Source: Desulfobacterium sp. (GTDB lineage: Bacteria > Desulfobacterota > Desulfobacteria > Desulfobacterales > Desulfobacteraceae). From it: a stretch of DNA of 64,000 nt. Within the stretch, counting starts at the first letter, position 1. Each line of letters begins with the position of its first letter. A program made the translations under genes and the position numbers. Of the stretch, positions 34,757-44,391 are shown one piece after another. The stretch is taken from the NCBI GenBank assembly GCA_030145245.1, contig JAQYWC010000049.1, positions 1 to 64,000 of the forward strand. Direction: 5' to 3'. A model generated the notes under the pieces. It saw nothing but the letters and a program-made list of their open reading frames with translations. It made no database searches and was not told the DNA's origin.

Positions 34757-37700
34757 TTATTCACCTTCCTGGGTGTGGTAATCCTGGATCGCCATGACGG
34801 TCAGGCTCTCCCGTTTCAAGGCCTGGATGGCCTTGCAGATGGCACTGGTGCCATCGGTTGTGGTTGCATAGGGCACCTTGTACCGGATGGCGGCCCTTCT
34901 GATGGCATAACCGTCCGCCTTGGTCTGGCTGCTGGCCCCGGTGTTGAGGATGAGCTGGATCTCGTTGTTCTTGACCGCATCCACCACATTGGGCCGTCCT
35001 GTGGAAACCTTCTCCACCACCTTGGCAGGGATGGCGTTCTCCTGGAGAAACGTGGCTGTTCCCCGGGTGGCCAGCAGGGTGAAGCCCATCTGGTAGAACT
35101 CTTTTGCCACTTCCAGGGCCGCATTTTTGTCACTGTCCTGGACGCTGATGAACACGGTGCCCTCAACGGGCAGGTTCTGGCCCGCCCCCAGCTGGGCTTT
35201 GGCAACGGCAGCTCCCAGATCCATGTCTATGCCCATCACTTCCCCCGTGGACTTCATCTCAGGCCCGAGGATGGGATCCACATTGGAGAACCTGTCAAAG
35301 GGCATCACCGCCTCTTTCACGGAATAGTGGGCCGGGATCACCTGTTCGGTGAGTCCAAGCTCTGACAGGGTCTTGCCCAGCATCACCTTGGTGGCAAGCT
35401 TTGCCAGGGGAACCCCGGTGGCCTTGCTCACAAAGGGAACGGTCCTGGATGCCCTGGGATTTACCTCGATCACATAGACCTTGTCGTCCATGATGCCGAA
35501 CTGGATGTTCATCAACCCCTTGACCTTGAGTTCTTTGGCAAGGGCCTTGGCCGCCCGTGTCATCTCGTCAATGTGTTTCTGATCGATGCTGTAGGGGGGC
35601 AGCACGCAGGCTGAATCACCCGAGTGAATGCCCGCCTCTTCAATGTGCTCCATCATGCCGCCGATCACTGTGTTCTCGCCGTCGGAGATGGCGTCCACAT
35701 CCAGCTCAAAGGCATCCTCCAAAAACTGGTCGATGAGCACGGGATGATCAGGAGACGCCTTGACCGCAAGGTTGAAGAACTCCTCAAGCTCGGATGCGTC
35801 ATAAACAATCTTCATGGCCCTGCCGCCGAGAACAAAGGACGGCCGCACCATCACGGGATAGCCGATCTGCCGGGCAACGGCATGGGCAGCGTCGATGTTG
35901 GTGGCAATGCCGTTGGCCGGCTGGGCAATGCCAAGCTTGTCCAGCATCTCCTGGAACCGGTCCCTGTCCTCGGCCCGGTCGATGCTGTCCGGGCTTGTGC
36001 CGATGATGGGCACCCCTGCCTTTTCAAGGTCCGTGGCAAGATTAAGGGGGGTCTGGCCGCCGAACTGGACGATCACCCCAAAGGGCTTCTCCTTTTCAAC
36101 AATGTGAAGCACATCCTCCCGGGTCAGCGGCTCAAAATAGAGCTTGTCCGAGGTGTCGTAGTCGGTGCTCACGGTCTCGGGATTGGAGTTGACCATGATG
36201 CTCTCCACACCCTCTTCCCTGAGGGCAAAGGATGCGTGGACGCAACAGTAGTCAAACTCGATGCCCTGGCCGATCCGGTTGGGCCCGCCGCCCAGGATGA
36301 TCACCTTTTTACGGTCGGACACCCTGGCCTCGCACTCCTTCTCATAGGTGGAGTAGTAGTAGGGGGTGGCTGCCCTGAACTCTGCGGCACAGGTGTCAAC
36401 CAGCTTGTATGCGGGCACGATGCCCATGCGCTTTCGAAGGGTTTCGATCTTCTCCTCGCCCATGCCGGTGAGATGGGCCAGCTGCTTGTCTGAATAGCCC
36501 CACCGCTTGGCCTTGACCAGCATATCCTTGGGCAGGTCTTTGCCTGCCAGGGCGATGGTCTTTTCAAACTCCACCAGCTGCTTCAGCTGAAAGAGGAACC
36601 AGGGGTCGATGCTGGTAAGCTCGTTGATCGCCTCCACGCTCATGCCATTGGTCAGGGCGTGCTTGATAAAGAAGATCCGCTGGGAGTTGGGGGTGGCCAG
36701 CCGGTACTCCAGCTCGTTCCGGGAAACCGTGCCGGGAAGGGGGTCCTTACCGTCGGCCCCGAACCCGAACCGCCCGATCTCAAGGGACCGCAATCCCTTT
36801 TGCAGGGACTCCTTAAAGGTCCGGCCGATGCTCATGGTCTCGCCCACACTCTTCATGGCCGTACTCAGAATATCCTCGGTTTCGGGGAACTTCTCAAAGG
36901 TCCAACGGGGAATCTTGGTCACGACATAGTCGATGGAGGGCTCGAAACTTGCCAGGGTCTCGCCGGTGATATCGTTGGTGATCTCGTCCAGGGTGTAGCC
37001 CACGGCAAGCTTGGCCGCGATCTTGGCAATGGGAAATCCCGTGGCCTTGGAGGCAAGGGCGGAACTCCTGGAAACCCTGGGGTTCATCTCAACGATGATC
37101 ATCTCCCCGTCTTCCGGGTTGATGGCAAACTGGACGTTGGAGCCGCCCGTATCCACGCCGATCTCCTGCATGATGGCGATGGATGCGTCCCTCAGGACCT
37201 GGTACTCCTTGTCCGACAGGGTCTGGGCCGGGGCCACCGTGATGCTGTCGCCGGTGTGAACCCCCATGGCGTCGAAGTTCTCAATGGAACAGATGATCAC
37301 CACGTTGCCCACATGGTCCCGCATCACCTCAAGCTCGTACTCTTTCCAGCCCAGCACCGACTCTTCGAGCATCACCTGGGTGATGAAGCTTGCATCGAGT
37401 CCGCTCTTGGCCAGCACAGCCAGCTCCTCGGGGTTATAGGCCACCCCGCCCCCGGTGCCGCCCAGGGTGAAGCTTGGCCGTACGATGATGGGGAACCCGA
37501 TCTCCTTGGAGATGGTCTCCACCTCGTGCATGTTGTTGGCAAAGCCGGAGTTGGGTATCCGCAACCCGATCTTGTTCATGGCGTCCCGGAACAGCTCCCG
37601 GTCTTCCGCTTTCTTGATCGCCTCGGTGGAGGCGCCGATCATCTCGACATTGTACTTGTCAAGCACCCCCATCTTGGCTGCTTCAATCGCCGTGTTCAGC

Positions 37701-37984
37701 CCGGTCTGACCGCCCAGGGTGGGCAGCAGGGCGCAGGGCCGCTCCTTTTCAATGATCTTGGCAAGGCTCTCCGGTGTCACCGGCTCAATATAGGTGCGAT
37801 CCGCGGTTTCAGGATCGGTCATGATGGTGGCGGGGTTGGAGTTGACCAGGACGACCTCGTATCCTTCTTCCTTAAGGGCCTTGCAGGCCTGGGTTCCGGA
37901 ATAGTCAAACTCGCAGGCCTGGCTGATGATGATGGGGCCCGCTCCGATAATCAATATCTTTTTTATGTCCGTGCGTTTAGGCAT
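34757..37984 (-). CDS. carB: Carbamoyl-phosphate synthase large subunit
   Basis: Synthesises carbamoyl phosphate for arginine and pyrimidine pathways from ammonia supplied by CarA. At 1075 aa it has the two homologous ATP-grasp halves ([20 protein letters not shown] at the start; [20 protein letters not shown] near residue 555) and a C-terminal allosteric MGS-like domain ([14 protein letters not shown]). [16 protein letters not shown] and [16 protein letters not shown] are the paired catalytic motifs. The start is 1-2 bp after carA. Confidence 0.98.
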   Translation of the reverse strand: MPKRTDIKKILIIGAGPIIISQACEFDYSGTQACKALKEEGYEVVLVNSNPATIMTDPETADRTYIEPVTPESLAKIIEKERPCALLPTLGGQTGLNTAIEAAKMGVLDKYNVEMIGASTEAIKKAEDRELFRDAMNKIGLRIPNSGFANNMHEVETISKEIGFPIIVRPSFTLGGTGGGVAYNPEELAVLAKSGLDASFITQVMLEESVLGWKEYELEVMRDHVGNVVIICSIENFDAMGVHTGDSITVAPAQTLSDKEYQVLRDASIAIMQEIGVDTGGSNVQFAINPEDGEMIIVEMNPRVSRSSALASKATGFPIAKIAAKLAVGYTLDEITNDITGETLASFEPSIDYVVTKIPRWTFEKFPETEDILSTAMKSVGETMSIGRTFKESLQKGLRSLEIGRFGFGADGKDPLPGTVSRNELEYRLATPNSQRIFFIKHALTNGMSVEAINELTSIDPWFLFQLKQLVEFEKTIALAGKDLPKDMLVKAKRWGYSDKQLAHLTGMGEEKIETLRKRMGIVPAYKLVDTCAAEFRAATPYYYSTYEKECEARVSDRKKVIILGGGPNRIGQGIEFDYCCVHASFALREEGVESIMVNSNPETVSTDYDTSDKLYFEPLTREDVLHIVEKEKPFGVIVQFGGQTPLNLATDLEKAGVPIIGTSPDSIDRAEDRDRFQEMLDKLGIAQPANGIATNIDAAHAVARQIGYPVMVRPSFVLGGRAMKIVYDASELEEFFNLAVKASPDHPVLIDQFLEDAFELDVDAISDGENTVIGGMMEHIEEAGIHSGDSACVLPPYSIDQKHIDEMTRAAKALAKELKVKGLMNIQFGIMDDKVYVIEVNPRASRTVPFVSKATGVPLAKLATKVMLGKTLSELGLTEQVIPAHYSVKEAVMPFDRFSNVDPILGPEMKSTGEVMGIDMDLGAAVAKAQLGAGQNLPVEGTVFISVQDSDKNAALEVAKEFYQMGFTLLATRGTATFLQENAIPAKVVEKVSTGRPNVVDAVKNNEIQLILNTGASSQTKADGYAIRRAAIRYKVPYATTTDGTSAICKAIQALKRESLTVMAIQDYHTQEGE

Positions 37985-37985
37985 A

Positions 37986-39119
37986 TTACTTGTCCATCAT
38001 TCCTGCAAACTGGTTAAAGAGATAGGCTGCGTCATGGGGCCCTGGGGAAGCTTCGGGGTGGTACTGGACGGCAAAGGCCTGGAGATCCTCATTCTTGATC
38101 CCCTCAAGGGAGCGCTCGTTGAGGTTGATGTGGGTCATGACCCCTCCCTTATCGCCCAGGGAGTCGAGATCCACGGCAAACCCATGGTTCTGGCTGGTGA
38201 TCTCCACCTTGCCCGTGGCAAGGTTCTTCACCGGCTGGTTCCCGCCCCTGTGACCGAACTTGATCTTAAGGGTATTGGCGCCCATGGCAAGGGCCATGAG
38301 CTGCATGCCAAGACAAATACCGAACATGGGCTTGAAGCCCAAGAGCGCCCGGATGGTGTCGATGGCGTAGGTCACGGGCCCGGGATCCCCGGGGCCGTTG
38401 GAGAGAAAGATGCCGTCGGGCTCAAGGGCCTTGACTGTGTCCGCAGACGTGGTGGCAGGCACCACCAGCACTTCGCAGCCGGCCGTCTCAAGACAGCGGA
38501 TAATGTTGTACTTGATGCCGAAATCAAGGGCCACCACCCGGTGTTTCTCCTTGCCATGGCGCCAGACAGCCGGGTCGAGCACAACGTTCTTGGCCACATG
38601 GACCGGCTGGTTGTCCCGCCAGAAATAGGGAAACTCGCAGGTCACTTCCCTGACAAAATCGCACCCTTCCATGGGGGCAACGGCCCTGGCCTTTTCCACA
38701 AGGCTTGCAGGATCAAGGTCCGAGGTGGAGATCACAGCCCCCATGGCCCCCTTGTTACGGATATGACGGGTCAAGGCCCGGGTATCAAGATCCTCAATGC
38801 CCAGCACCCCCTCTTTTTTAAGATAGTCGGCCAGGGTGCCTGTGGAGCGCCAGTTGCTGGGGAAATCCACATACTCCCGGACAATGAGTGCCCGTGCCTG
38901 GATCCTGTCTGACTCCACATCCTCGGGACAGACACCATAGTTGCCGATCATGGGACAGGTCAGGGTCACCATCTGCCCAAAATAGGATGGATCGGTAAGA
39001 ATCTCCTGGTAGCCGGTCATGCTGGTGTTGAACACCACCTCGCCAACCGCCTCCCCAGGACCCGTAAAACTGCGGCAGGGAAATGTCCTGCCGTCCGCAA
39101 GTGCTAGTAACGCTTTCAT
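37986..39119 (-). CDS. carA: Carbamoyl-phosphate synthase small subunit (glutaminase)
   Basis: Class I glutamine amidotransferase that channels ammonia to CarB. The N-terminal domain has [20 protein letters not shown]. The triad nucleophile is in [16 protein letters not shown] and the His/Glu in [13 protein letters not shown]. Length of 377 aa is standard. GAGAG precedes the ATG. It leads the carAB-purF unit; 46 bp separates it from the upstream glutamate-synthase genes. Confidence 0.97.
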   Translation of the reverse strand: MKALLALADGRTFPCRSFTGPGEAVGEVVFNTSMTGYQEILTDPSYFGQMVTLTCPMIGNYGVCPEDVESDRIQARALIVREYVDFPSNWRSTGTLADYLKKEGVLGIEDLDTRALTRHIRNKGAMGAVISTSDLDPASLVEKARAVAPMEGCDFVREVTCEFPYFWRDNQPVHVAKNVVLDPAVWRHGKEKHRVVALDFGIKYNIIRCLETAGCEVLVVPATTSADTVKALEPDGIFLSNGPGDPGPVTYAIDTIRALLGFKPMFGICLGMQLMALAMGANTLKIKFGHRGGNQPVKNLATGKVEITSQNHGFAVDLDSLGDKGGVMTHINLNERSLEGIKNEDLQAFAVQYHPEASPGPHDAAYLFNQFAGMMDK

Positions 39120-39165
39120 ATTCTCTCTTTTCCGCCTAAATTCATATCAATTCCCCAATCGCGAC

Positions 39166-41499
39166 CTAGAGGGGCGTGTTGGGGACAAGGGCCCAGATAC
39201 CGCAGGGACAGGCCCCTGCGCAGAAACCGCATCCGATGCACAGGGCAGGATCCGCCCTGTACTCATATCCGCCGTTGCTCGTTTCAAACCGCTGAATGGC
39301 CGCTTCCGGACAAACCGTGACGCAAATATGGCAATCACGGCACCGTCCGCAGGAGGCGCACTCCCCACTGCATTGGTCCAGTGTATCATAACTTTTAATG
39401 GTTGGGTCAAAGTATTCCAGGGAGACCCGTGCCTTGTCGATCTGGGGACGCAGGTCATCCATTTCCGGGGCTTTGCCCTCGATGGCCGAGTCAATGGCCT
39501 GGGCCGCCCGCTTTCCGGCACCAACGGCATCGGTGATGAGACCCGGCGCCACGGAATCGCCAATGGCATAGACACAGTTGTCCGACGTTCGGTTGAACCC
39601 ATCCACCACAATGAACCCGTTCCGTGTGTCAACGGTGTCCGAAAGGAAGTCGACATCCGGCAGATCCCCGATGGAAACCACCACGGTATCGGCTGCCATG
39701 AGATCCTCATCCTGGAGCACCACCCCGTCCTCTGTGATCTCCCGGGTGAAGCAGGGCCAGGCAAAGGTGGCGCCCACAGCTTCGGCATCCTCCCGCTCCT
39801 TGCCAAAGGCGGCGGGCTTCTGGACATCGATCATGGAGATGTTTTCCGCCCCGAGCCGGCTTGCCTCGGTGGCAACGTCGCACCCCACATTACCGGCCCC
39901 GATGATCACCACCCTTTTCCCGCAGGTCGCGTCCTCGCTTTTAGCCGCTTCCAGGAACGCGTTGGCCGACACGGCCTTCTCAATGCCGGGTACGGGCAAG
40001 AGCCTGGGCTTGCTGGCGCCGGTGGCCACCACCAGATAATCAAACTCATTCTTGAGCCGCTTGAACTCCTTAGCCGTGATATCCTGGTTGAGCCGGATGT
40101 CGGGGATCAGTTCCTGGACCCGATCCAGTTCCGCGTGGAGGGTCTCCTGGGCGATCCGGGACTCCGGGATCAGGGATGCGATCTTGCCGCCGATCTTGTC
40201 CGAACCGTCAATGAGCACCACCCCATGACCCTTGAGGGCCAGGTGCCAGGCTGCGGAAATACCGCCGGGGCCTGCTCCGAGCACGGCCACCGTTTTTCCG
40301 CTGGCAGGAGCGGGTTCCGGAATAACGGCGTCCTGGCCGGCCCGGCCCAGCAACCGCACATTGACCGGGGTCATATACTGGTCATTCTTGGTGCAGGAGG
40401 CCATGCAGGGGCTGGGACAGAGGTTACCGCACACGGTGGCCGGAAACGGGGTGTACTTGAGCCCCAGTTCCAACGCCTCCTCCACAAGCCCGTTCCGGAT
40501 GAGATGCCACCGCTCCTGAACCGGGATGCCGGTGGGGCAGGCGGTCTGGCAGGGCGCCTTGTACTTTTCATGCTCCCAAACAGGGACGTAGCGTCTCAGC
40601 TCGCCCTTGGTGACCAGGGGAATGGAACCGGGTTCCACCTCCTGGAGATCACCGATGAGACCGCCTTTTCCGAGCTCACGGTCCCAGACATCCTGACGGA
40701 ACGCCGCCATGGAGAGCTGTTTGCTTTTTGACATCTTCTCCCGGGGGGTCTTTGCCCGGAGCATCTGCCACTCGCATCGCTTGGACAGGGTGTCGAACAG
40801 CTCGGGCCGCCCGATCCTGTCCAGGAAGGTCACAATGTTGCTGACCAGCCAGTCCCAATCCGTGTTCTCAAGGGGCGCCATGACGGCATCGGCCTGGGAG
40901 TAGCCATTGGCCTGGCCCCTGAAAAAGGCCTTGCCGCCGACCATGCCCACAAAGGGCCGGTAGCCGAGCACACTCGCCGAATTCTGGGGTTCATGGCCGC
41001 AGATAACGGCAATGCCCCCGGCCATGAACTCGCCAAAGTAATCCCCGGCAGAGCCCAGCACCCACAGTTCCGGGGGCGCAAATCTCGGGTTCTGCTTGGT
41101 CATGGTCATGCCCCGGGCGCCGATGTTGCCGCCGATGAACACCTTTCCCTGGGCCGCGCCGTTCATGGCGCCGTTGGAGGCGTTGCCATGGACCGTGATC
41201 TCGGCCCCGGCATTGAGCCATCCAATATCGTCGGAGGCCGGCCCCATGATCTCTATCTGGGTGTTGGGACATCCCAAAGAGCCGGTCCGCTGGCCGGAAT
41301 GACCCGTAATCCGTATCCTGACCTCTTCGCTGTCCGCCTTGAACAGGCGGCCGCCGATGCCGTGCTGGCCAAAGGCCTCCACCTCAAGGATCCTGTGTCC
41401 GTGGGCCACCTCCCGCTGAATGATCTCTTCGAGAATCCTGGAGGAGAGGCGCAGTTCCTCTTTTTTACCTGAAATTCTGTAGTACTCTGTTTCCTTCAT
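39166..41499 (-). CDS. Glutamate synthase GXGXG domain fused to NAD(P)H:ferredoxin-type oxidoreductase
   Basis: A 777-aa fusion. Residues 1-250 form the beta-helical GXGXG domain of glutamate synthase (GHSGQRTGSLGCPNTQIEIM, GGNIGARGMTM). Residues 300-390 hold the cysteine clusters of the GltD N-terminus (CQTACPTGIP, CGNLCPSPCMASC). Residues 400-690 bind FAD and NAD(P)H (AVLGAGPGGISAAWHLAL; VVIIGAGNVGCDVATEA). The C-terminus has two ferredoxin motifs (CRDCHICVTVCP, CIGCGFCAGACPCG). It would supply electrons from NAD(P)H or ferredoxin to the FMN synthase subunit encoded just upstream. GGAGAAGC precedes its ATG. Confidence 0.9.
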   Translation of the reverse strand: MKETEYYRISGKKEELRLSSRILEEIIQREVAHGHRILEVEAFGQHGIGGRLFKADSEEVRIRITGHSGQRTGSLGCPNTQIEIMGPASDDIGWLNAGAEITVHGNASNGAMNGAAQGKVFIGGNIGARGMTMTKQNPRFAPPELWVLGSAGDYFGEFMAGGIAVICGHEPQNSASVLGYRPFVGMVGGKAFFRGQANGYSQADAVMAPLENTDWDWLVSNIVTFLDRIGRPELFDTLSKRCEWQMLRAKTPREKMSKSKQLSMAAFRQDVWDRELGKGGLIGDLQEVEPGSIPLVTKGELRRYVPVWEHEKYKAPCQTACPTGIPVQERWHLIRNGLVEEALELGLKYTPFPATVCGNLCPSPCMASCTKNDQYMTPVNVRLLGRAGQDAVIPEPAPASGKTVAVLGAGPGGISAAWHLALKGHGVVLIDGSDKIGGKIASLIPESRIAQETLHAELDRVQELIPDIRLNQDITAKEFKRLKNEFDYLVVATGASKPRLLPVPGIEKAVSANAFLEAAKSEDATCGKRVVIIGAGNVGCDVATEASRLGAENISMIDVQKPAAFGKEREDAEAVGATFAWPCFTREITEDGVVLQDEDLMAADTVVVSIGDLPDVDFLSDTVDTRNGFIVVDGFNRTSDNCVYAIGDSVAPGLITDAVGAGKRAAQAIDSAIEGKAPEMDDLRPQIDKARVSLEYFDPTIKSYDTLDQCSGECASCGRCRDCHICVTVCPEAAIQRFETSNGGYEYRADPALCIGCGFCAGACPCGIWALVPNTPL

Positions 41500-41510
41500 A
41501 ACCGCTTCTC

Positions 41511-43145
41511 CTAAACCACGTACTTGATGTTGAGGCGCTCTGCCGCAGCATAATCGTTGATGCCAAGTGCGTCGGACATGCCGATGGGCAGGGATGTGGA
41601 GCGTCCCAGGGGAGCCACGATCTTTTTGAGTTCCGTATCAAAGCTGACAAAAAGATCCACCACCCGCTGGGCCACGGTCTCGGGATCCAGCCGCCTGTAC
41701 AGCCGGGGATCCTGGGAGGTGATGCCCTTGGGGCAAATGCCGAGATTGCAGACATTGCAGCGGTCTTTCTCCGTGCCGATACAGCCGGCCGCGGCCTGCA
41801 TCACATATTTTCCGATCTGGACGCCGCTTGCCCCGAGCATGATCAGGGCCGCAGCATTGGCGGCGATGTTGCCGTTCTTCCCGATGCCGCCCCCGGCAAA
41901 GATGGGAATCTCGTTCTGCTTTCCGATCTTCACAAGGTTCAGGTAGTTGTCCCGGATGCAGGAGGCGATGGGATGCCCCATGTGGTCCATGGACACGGAA
42001 TAGGCGGCTCCTGTTCCCCCGTCCTCTCCGTCAATGGCAAGGGCCGAGGCAAAATCGTTCCGGGTCAGGTTGTTGAGAACCGCAAGGGAAGTGGAGGAAG
42101 CGGAGATCTTCGGATATACCGGCACCCTGAATCCCCAAGCCATGGACATGGACTGGATCATCTTTGCCACGGACTCCTCAATGGAGTACTGGGTCTGGTG
42201 GGTGGGGGGACTGGGCAGGCTGATCCCCTGGGGAACACCCCTGATAGCCGCGATCAATTTATTGACTTTATGCCACATGAGCAGCCCGCCGTCACCGGGC
42301 TTGGCACCCTGGCCGTACTTGATCTCGATGGCGCAGGGATCCTCCTTCATGTGGGGGATGGCGTGGATGATCTCGTCCCACCCGAAATAACCTGAAGCGA
42401 TCTGGAGAATCACATATTTAAGGAAGCGCGAACGCAACAGCCGGGGAGGACAGCCGCCCTCGCCCGTGGAGATCCTGACCGGCATGCCAAGCTCTTCGTT
42501 GAGGTAGGCAACCCCCATCTGGAGTCCCTCCCACATGGTGGGGGAAAGCGCGCCAAAACTCATACCGCCGATGATCAAAGGATAGATCTCCCGGACCGGG
42601 GGAATCCACCCATTGGTCCTGAGGCGACGCATGTTCTCCTCCGGGGGCAAGACCCGGCCGAGCAGGCTTCGCATCTCAAACTCGTGGCGTCCGGCATCCA
42701 GGGCGGGATCGGTGAGCATGGAGATCCGGATGAACTTGATCTGGTCCAGCAACGATTCCGTGGAGTTGCGACGCCCTCCCCGTTTCCGGGGCTCTCCGTC
42801 CTGGTTCAGGTGAAACTTGAACCTTGGGGTGCCCGGGTTGGGCTTGGGCTCGATGGCGTCGTTGGGACAGGCCATGGCGCACATGGCGCATCCGATGCAG
42901 GCTTCGGGCAGGGTGGTCTTCTGCCGGATGCCGTAAAAGGTCTCAAAACTCGTCTGGTTATCCTCCACCCGGTGGATCGACGTAACAAGGTTTCTCTTTC
43001 GGAATACCCCAAGCTCGATGGCATGGACCGGGCAGACAGCCGTACACTGGCCGCAGAGGGTACATCGGTCCTTTTTCCAGTCGATCTGCCAGGGCAGATC
43101 CTTTAGGCTTAGAGAGGAAGGGCTAATGGTTCTGTTTGCCGACAT
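41511..43145 (-). CDS. gltB: Glutamate synthase FMN-binding central domain, archaeal type
   Basis: Catalytic subunit of the split glutamate synthase: converts 2-oxoglutarate and ammonia to glutamate on FMN. The N-terminus carries two [4Fe-4S] ferredoxin motifs (CTLCGQCTAVCP and CIGCAMCAMACP). The TIM barrel has IIGGMSFGALSPTMWEGLQM, STGEGGCPPRL, KYGQGAKPGDGGLL and DGEDGGTGAAYSVSMDHMG. The 3Fe-4S-type cysteines are CIGTEKDRCNVCNLGICP. Length 544 aa. An ideal AGGAGGTAAAAAT lies before the ATG, so the 37-bp overlap with the amidotransferase gene is real. Confidence 0.92.
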   Translation of the reverse strand: MSANRTISPSSLSLKDLPWQIDWKKDRCTLCGQCTAVCPVHAIELGVFRKRNLVTSIHRVEDNQTSFETFYGIRQKTTLPEACIGCAMCAMACPNDAIEPKPNPGTPRFKFHLNQDGEPRKRGGRRNSTESLLDQIKFIRISMLTDPALDAGRHEFEMRSLLGRVLPPEENMRRLRTNGWIPPVREIYPLIIGGMSFGALSPTMWEGLQMGVAYLNEELGMPVRISTGEGGCPPRLLRSRFLKYVILQIASGYFGWDEIIHAIPHMKEDPCAIEIKYGQGAKPGDGGLLMWHKVNKLIAAIRGVPQGISLPSPPTHQTQYSIEESVAKMIQSMSMAWGFRVPVYPKISASSTSLAVLNNLTRNDFASALAIDGEDGGTGAAYSVSMDHMGHPIASCIRDNYLNLVKIGKQNEIPIFAGGGIGKNGNIAANAAALIMLGASGVQIGKYVMQAAAGCIGTEKDRCNVCNLGICPKGITSQDPRLYRRLDPETVAQRVVDLFVSFDTELKKIVAPLGRSTSLPIGMSDALGINDYAAAERLNIKYVV

Positions 43146-44239
43146 ATTTTTACCTCCTGGCGGTCAGGGCTTACAATTGCAGTATCAAGGTGCATGGGCT
43201 GAATGTCACGGGATTTATCCCGGTCCGGAATCACGGCGTCCAGGCCGCAGATCTCTGACGAGAAGGCGAACATGCCGGGTCGTCCCCCAACCACCCCTGG
43301 CCGGAGTTTTTTCCGGTCCTGGGCCATGAACAAGGTGTTATCCGGCAGCGTGCCGATCACACAGTTGGGTCCGTCAATGATCAGCTGGCGGCAGGACTGT
43401 TTCAGATGCTTTAAAAAAGATGCATCCGGATGTTTCTCAAGATGCTTGTCCTGGAGGGGGGTCATCACGTGCTTGTAGGCATCCAGGCCAAGGCCCAGCC
43501 CCTCCATGGCATAGTGGAGAATGTGGGCAAACACCTCGGAATCGGACTGATACCCCGTATAACCGGGGTAATCCCGGGACGAGAGAAAATCCTTGATGGG
43601 AATAAAAGCGGTGTTCTCGCCGTTGGTCATGGTGGTGAACCCCTTGATGAAAAAGGGGTGACAGGCGTAAAGGTCAATGGCGTAGTTGGTGTTCTGCCGG
43701 CCCTGGGCCATGATCACCCTTGCCTTGAGGTCCTTTCGGTCAAGCCCCAGGTAGTGGCCCACGTCCATGGGATCACCCAGCTCCTTGAGCATGATGGTGT
43801 CCGGCCAGAACGAGAACACGATCATGTCGCGCTTCTCTTCGCCCATCTCCCGGATCTTGAGCCGTGTCATCATCAACCGGCGCTCAACCTCACCCTTGTC
43901 AAGGCCATCCCAGTGTTCCGGATACTCGTACGCCCTGATAAGATAGAGACCGCGCCGTGGAATTCCTGAAGTATTTGTCTTGGGAACCTTGATGCTCACC
44001 TTGTACTTGGTCATAAATCCCTGATCCATCATGAACAGATCAAGACGCCGGATCCCCTCCTCGGTGAAGATGCCACTAAGGATGGGTGCATCTTTCATCT
44101 CCTCGAAAGGACCACCAAGATCGCGGAGCATAATGCCCACCCCAGACCCGTCGTGGCCCTCTTTCATAACATCGAGGGCCTTGATGGCTTCCATGGGAGA
44201 GACCGGTTCCTTGCTTGTAAGTGCAAACAGACGGCACAT
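43109..44239 (-). CDS. Glutamate synthase glutaminase subunit (class II amidotransferase)
   Basis: Supplies ammonia from glutamine to the split glutamate synthase. The chosen ATG 44239 gives MCRLFALTSKEPVSP, which leaves Cys2 as the N-terminal nucleophile after Met removal; this is decisive against the longer ORF to 44461. AGGAG lies upstream. GHDGSGVGIML and VMTNGENTAFIPIKD-like segments (TMTNGENTAF) match class II enzymes. Length 376 aa. A consensus sigma-70 promoter sits 53-81 bp upstream. First gene of the three-gene synthase operon, divergent from glnE. Confidence 0.9.
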   Translation of the reverse strand: MCRLFALTSKEPVSPMEAIKALDVMKEGHDGSGVGIMLRDLGGPFEEMKDAPILSGIFTEEGIRRLDLFMMDQGFMTKYKVSIKVPKTNTSGIPRRGLYLIRAYEYPEHWDGLDKGEVERRLMMTRLKIREMGEEKRDMIVFSFWPDTIMLKELGDPMDVGHYLGLDRKDLKARVIMAQGRQNTNYAIDLYACHPFFIKGFTTMTNGENTAFIPIKDFLSSRDYPGYTGYQSDSEVFAHILHYAMEGLGLGLDAYKHVMTPLQDKHLEKHPDASFLKHLKQSCRQLIIDGPNCVIGTLPDNTLFMAQDRKKLRPGVVGGRPGMFAFSSEICGLDAVIPDRDKSRDIQPMHLDTAIVSPDRQEVKICRQTEPLALPL

Positions 44240-44291
44240 TCTCTTTTTCTCCTTGTTATTTTCAGTGGTTTGAGCAATATTCAAATCGAGC

Positions 44292-44320
44292 ATTATAGGC
44301 AAATTTATCATTTTTTTCAA
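44292..44320 (-). promoter_or_regulatory. Sigma-70 promoter of the split glutamate synthase operon
   Basis: Minus strand TTGAAA, 17-bp spacer, TATAAT; transcription should start near 44285, giving a short leader of about 45 nt before the ribosome site. It lies in the 152-bp divergent region with glnE. Confidence 0.75.
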
Positions 44321-44391
44321 TAGTTTTGTTGTTAGGATCATGTTAGGAAAGGACCAGACAACTTGGATTTTCACCCCACAAGGATAGTCAT

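Noticed and set aside
36659-38017. 452-codon plus-strand ORF across carB
   Set aside because: Antisense shadow of CarB with no recognisable motif.
39019-40731. 570-codon plus-strand ORF opposite the GXGXG oxidoreductase
   Set aside because: Antisense shadow; the minus-strand protein has several diagnostic motifs.
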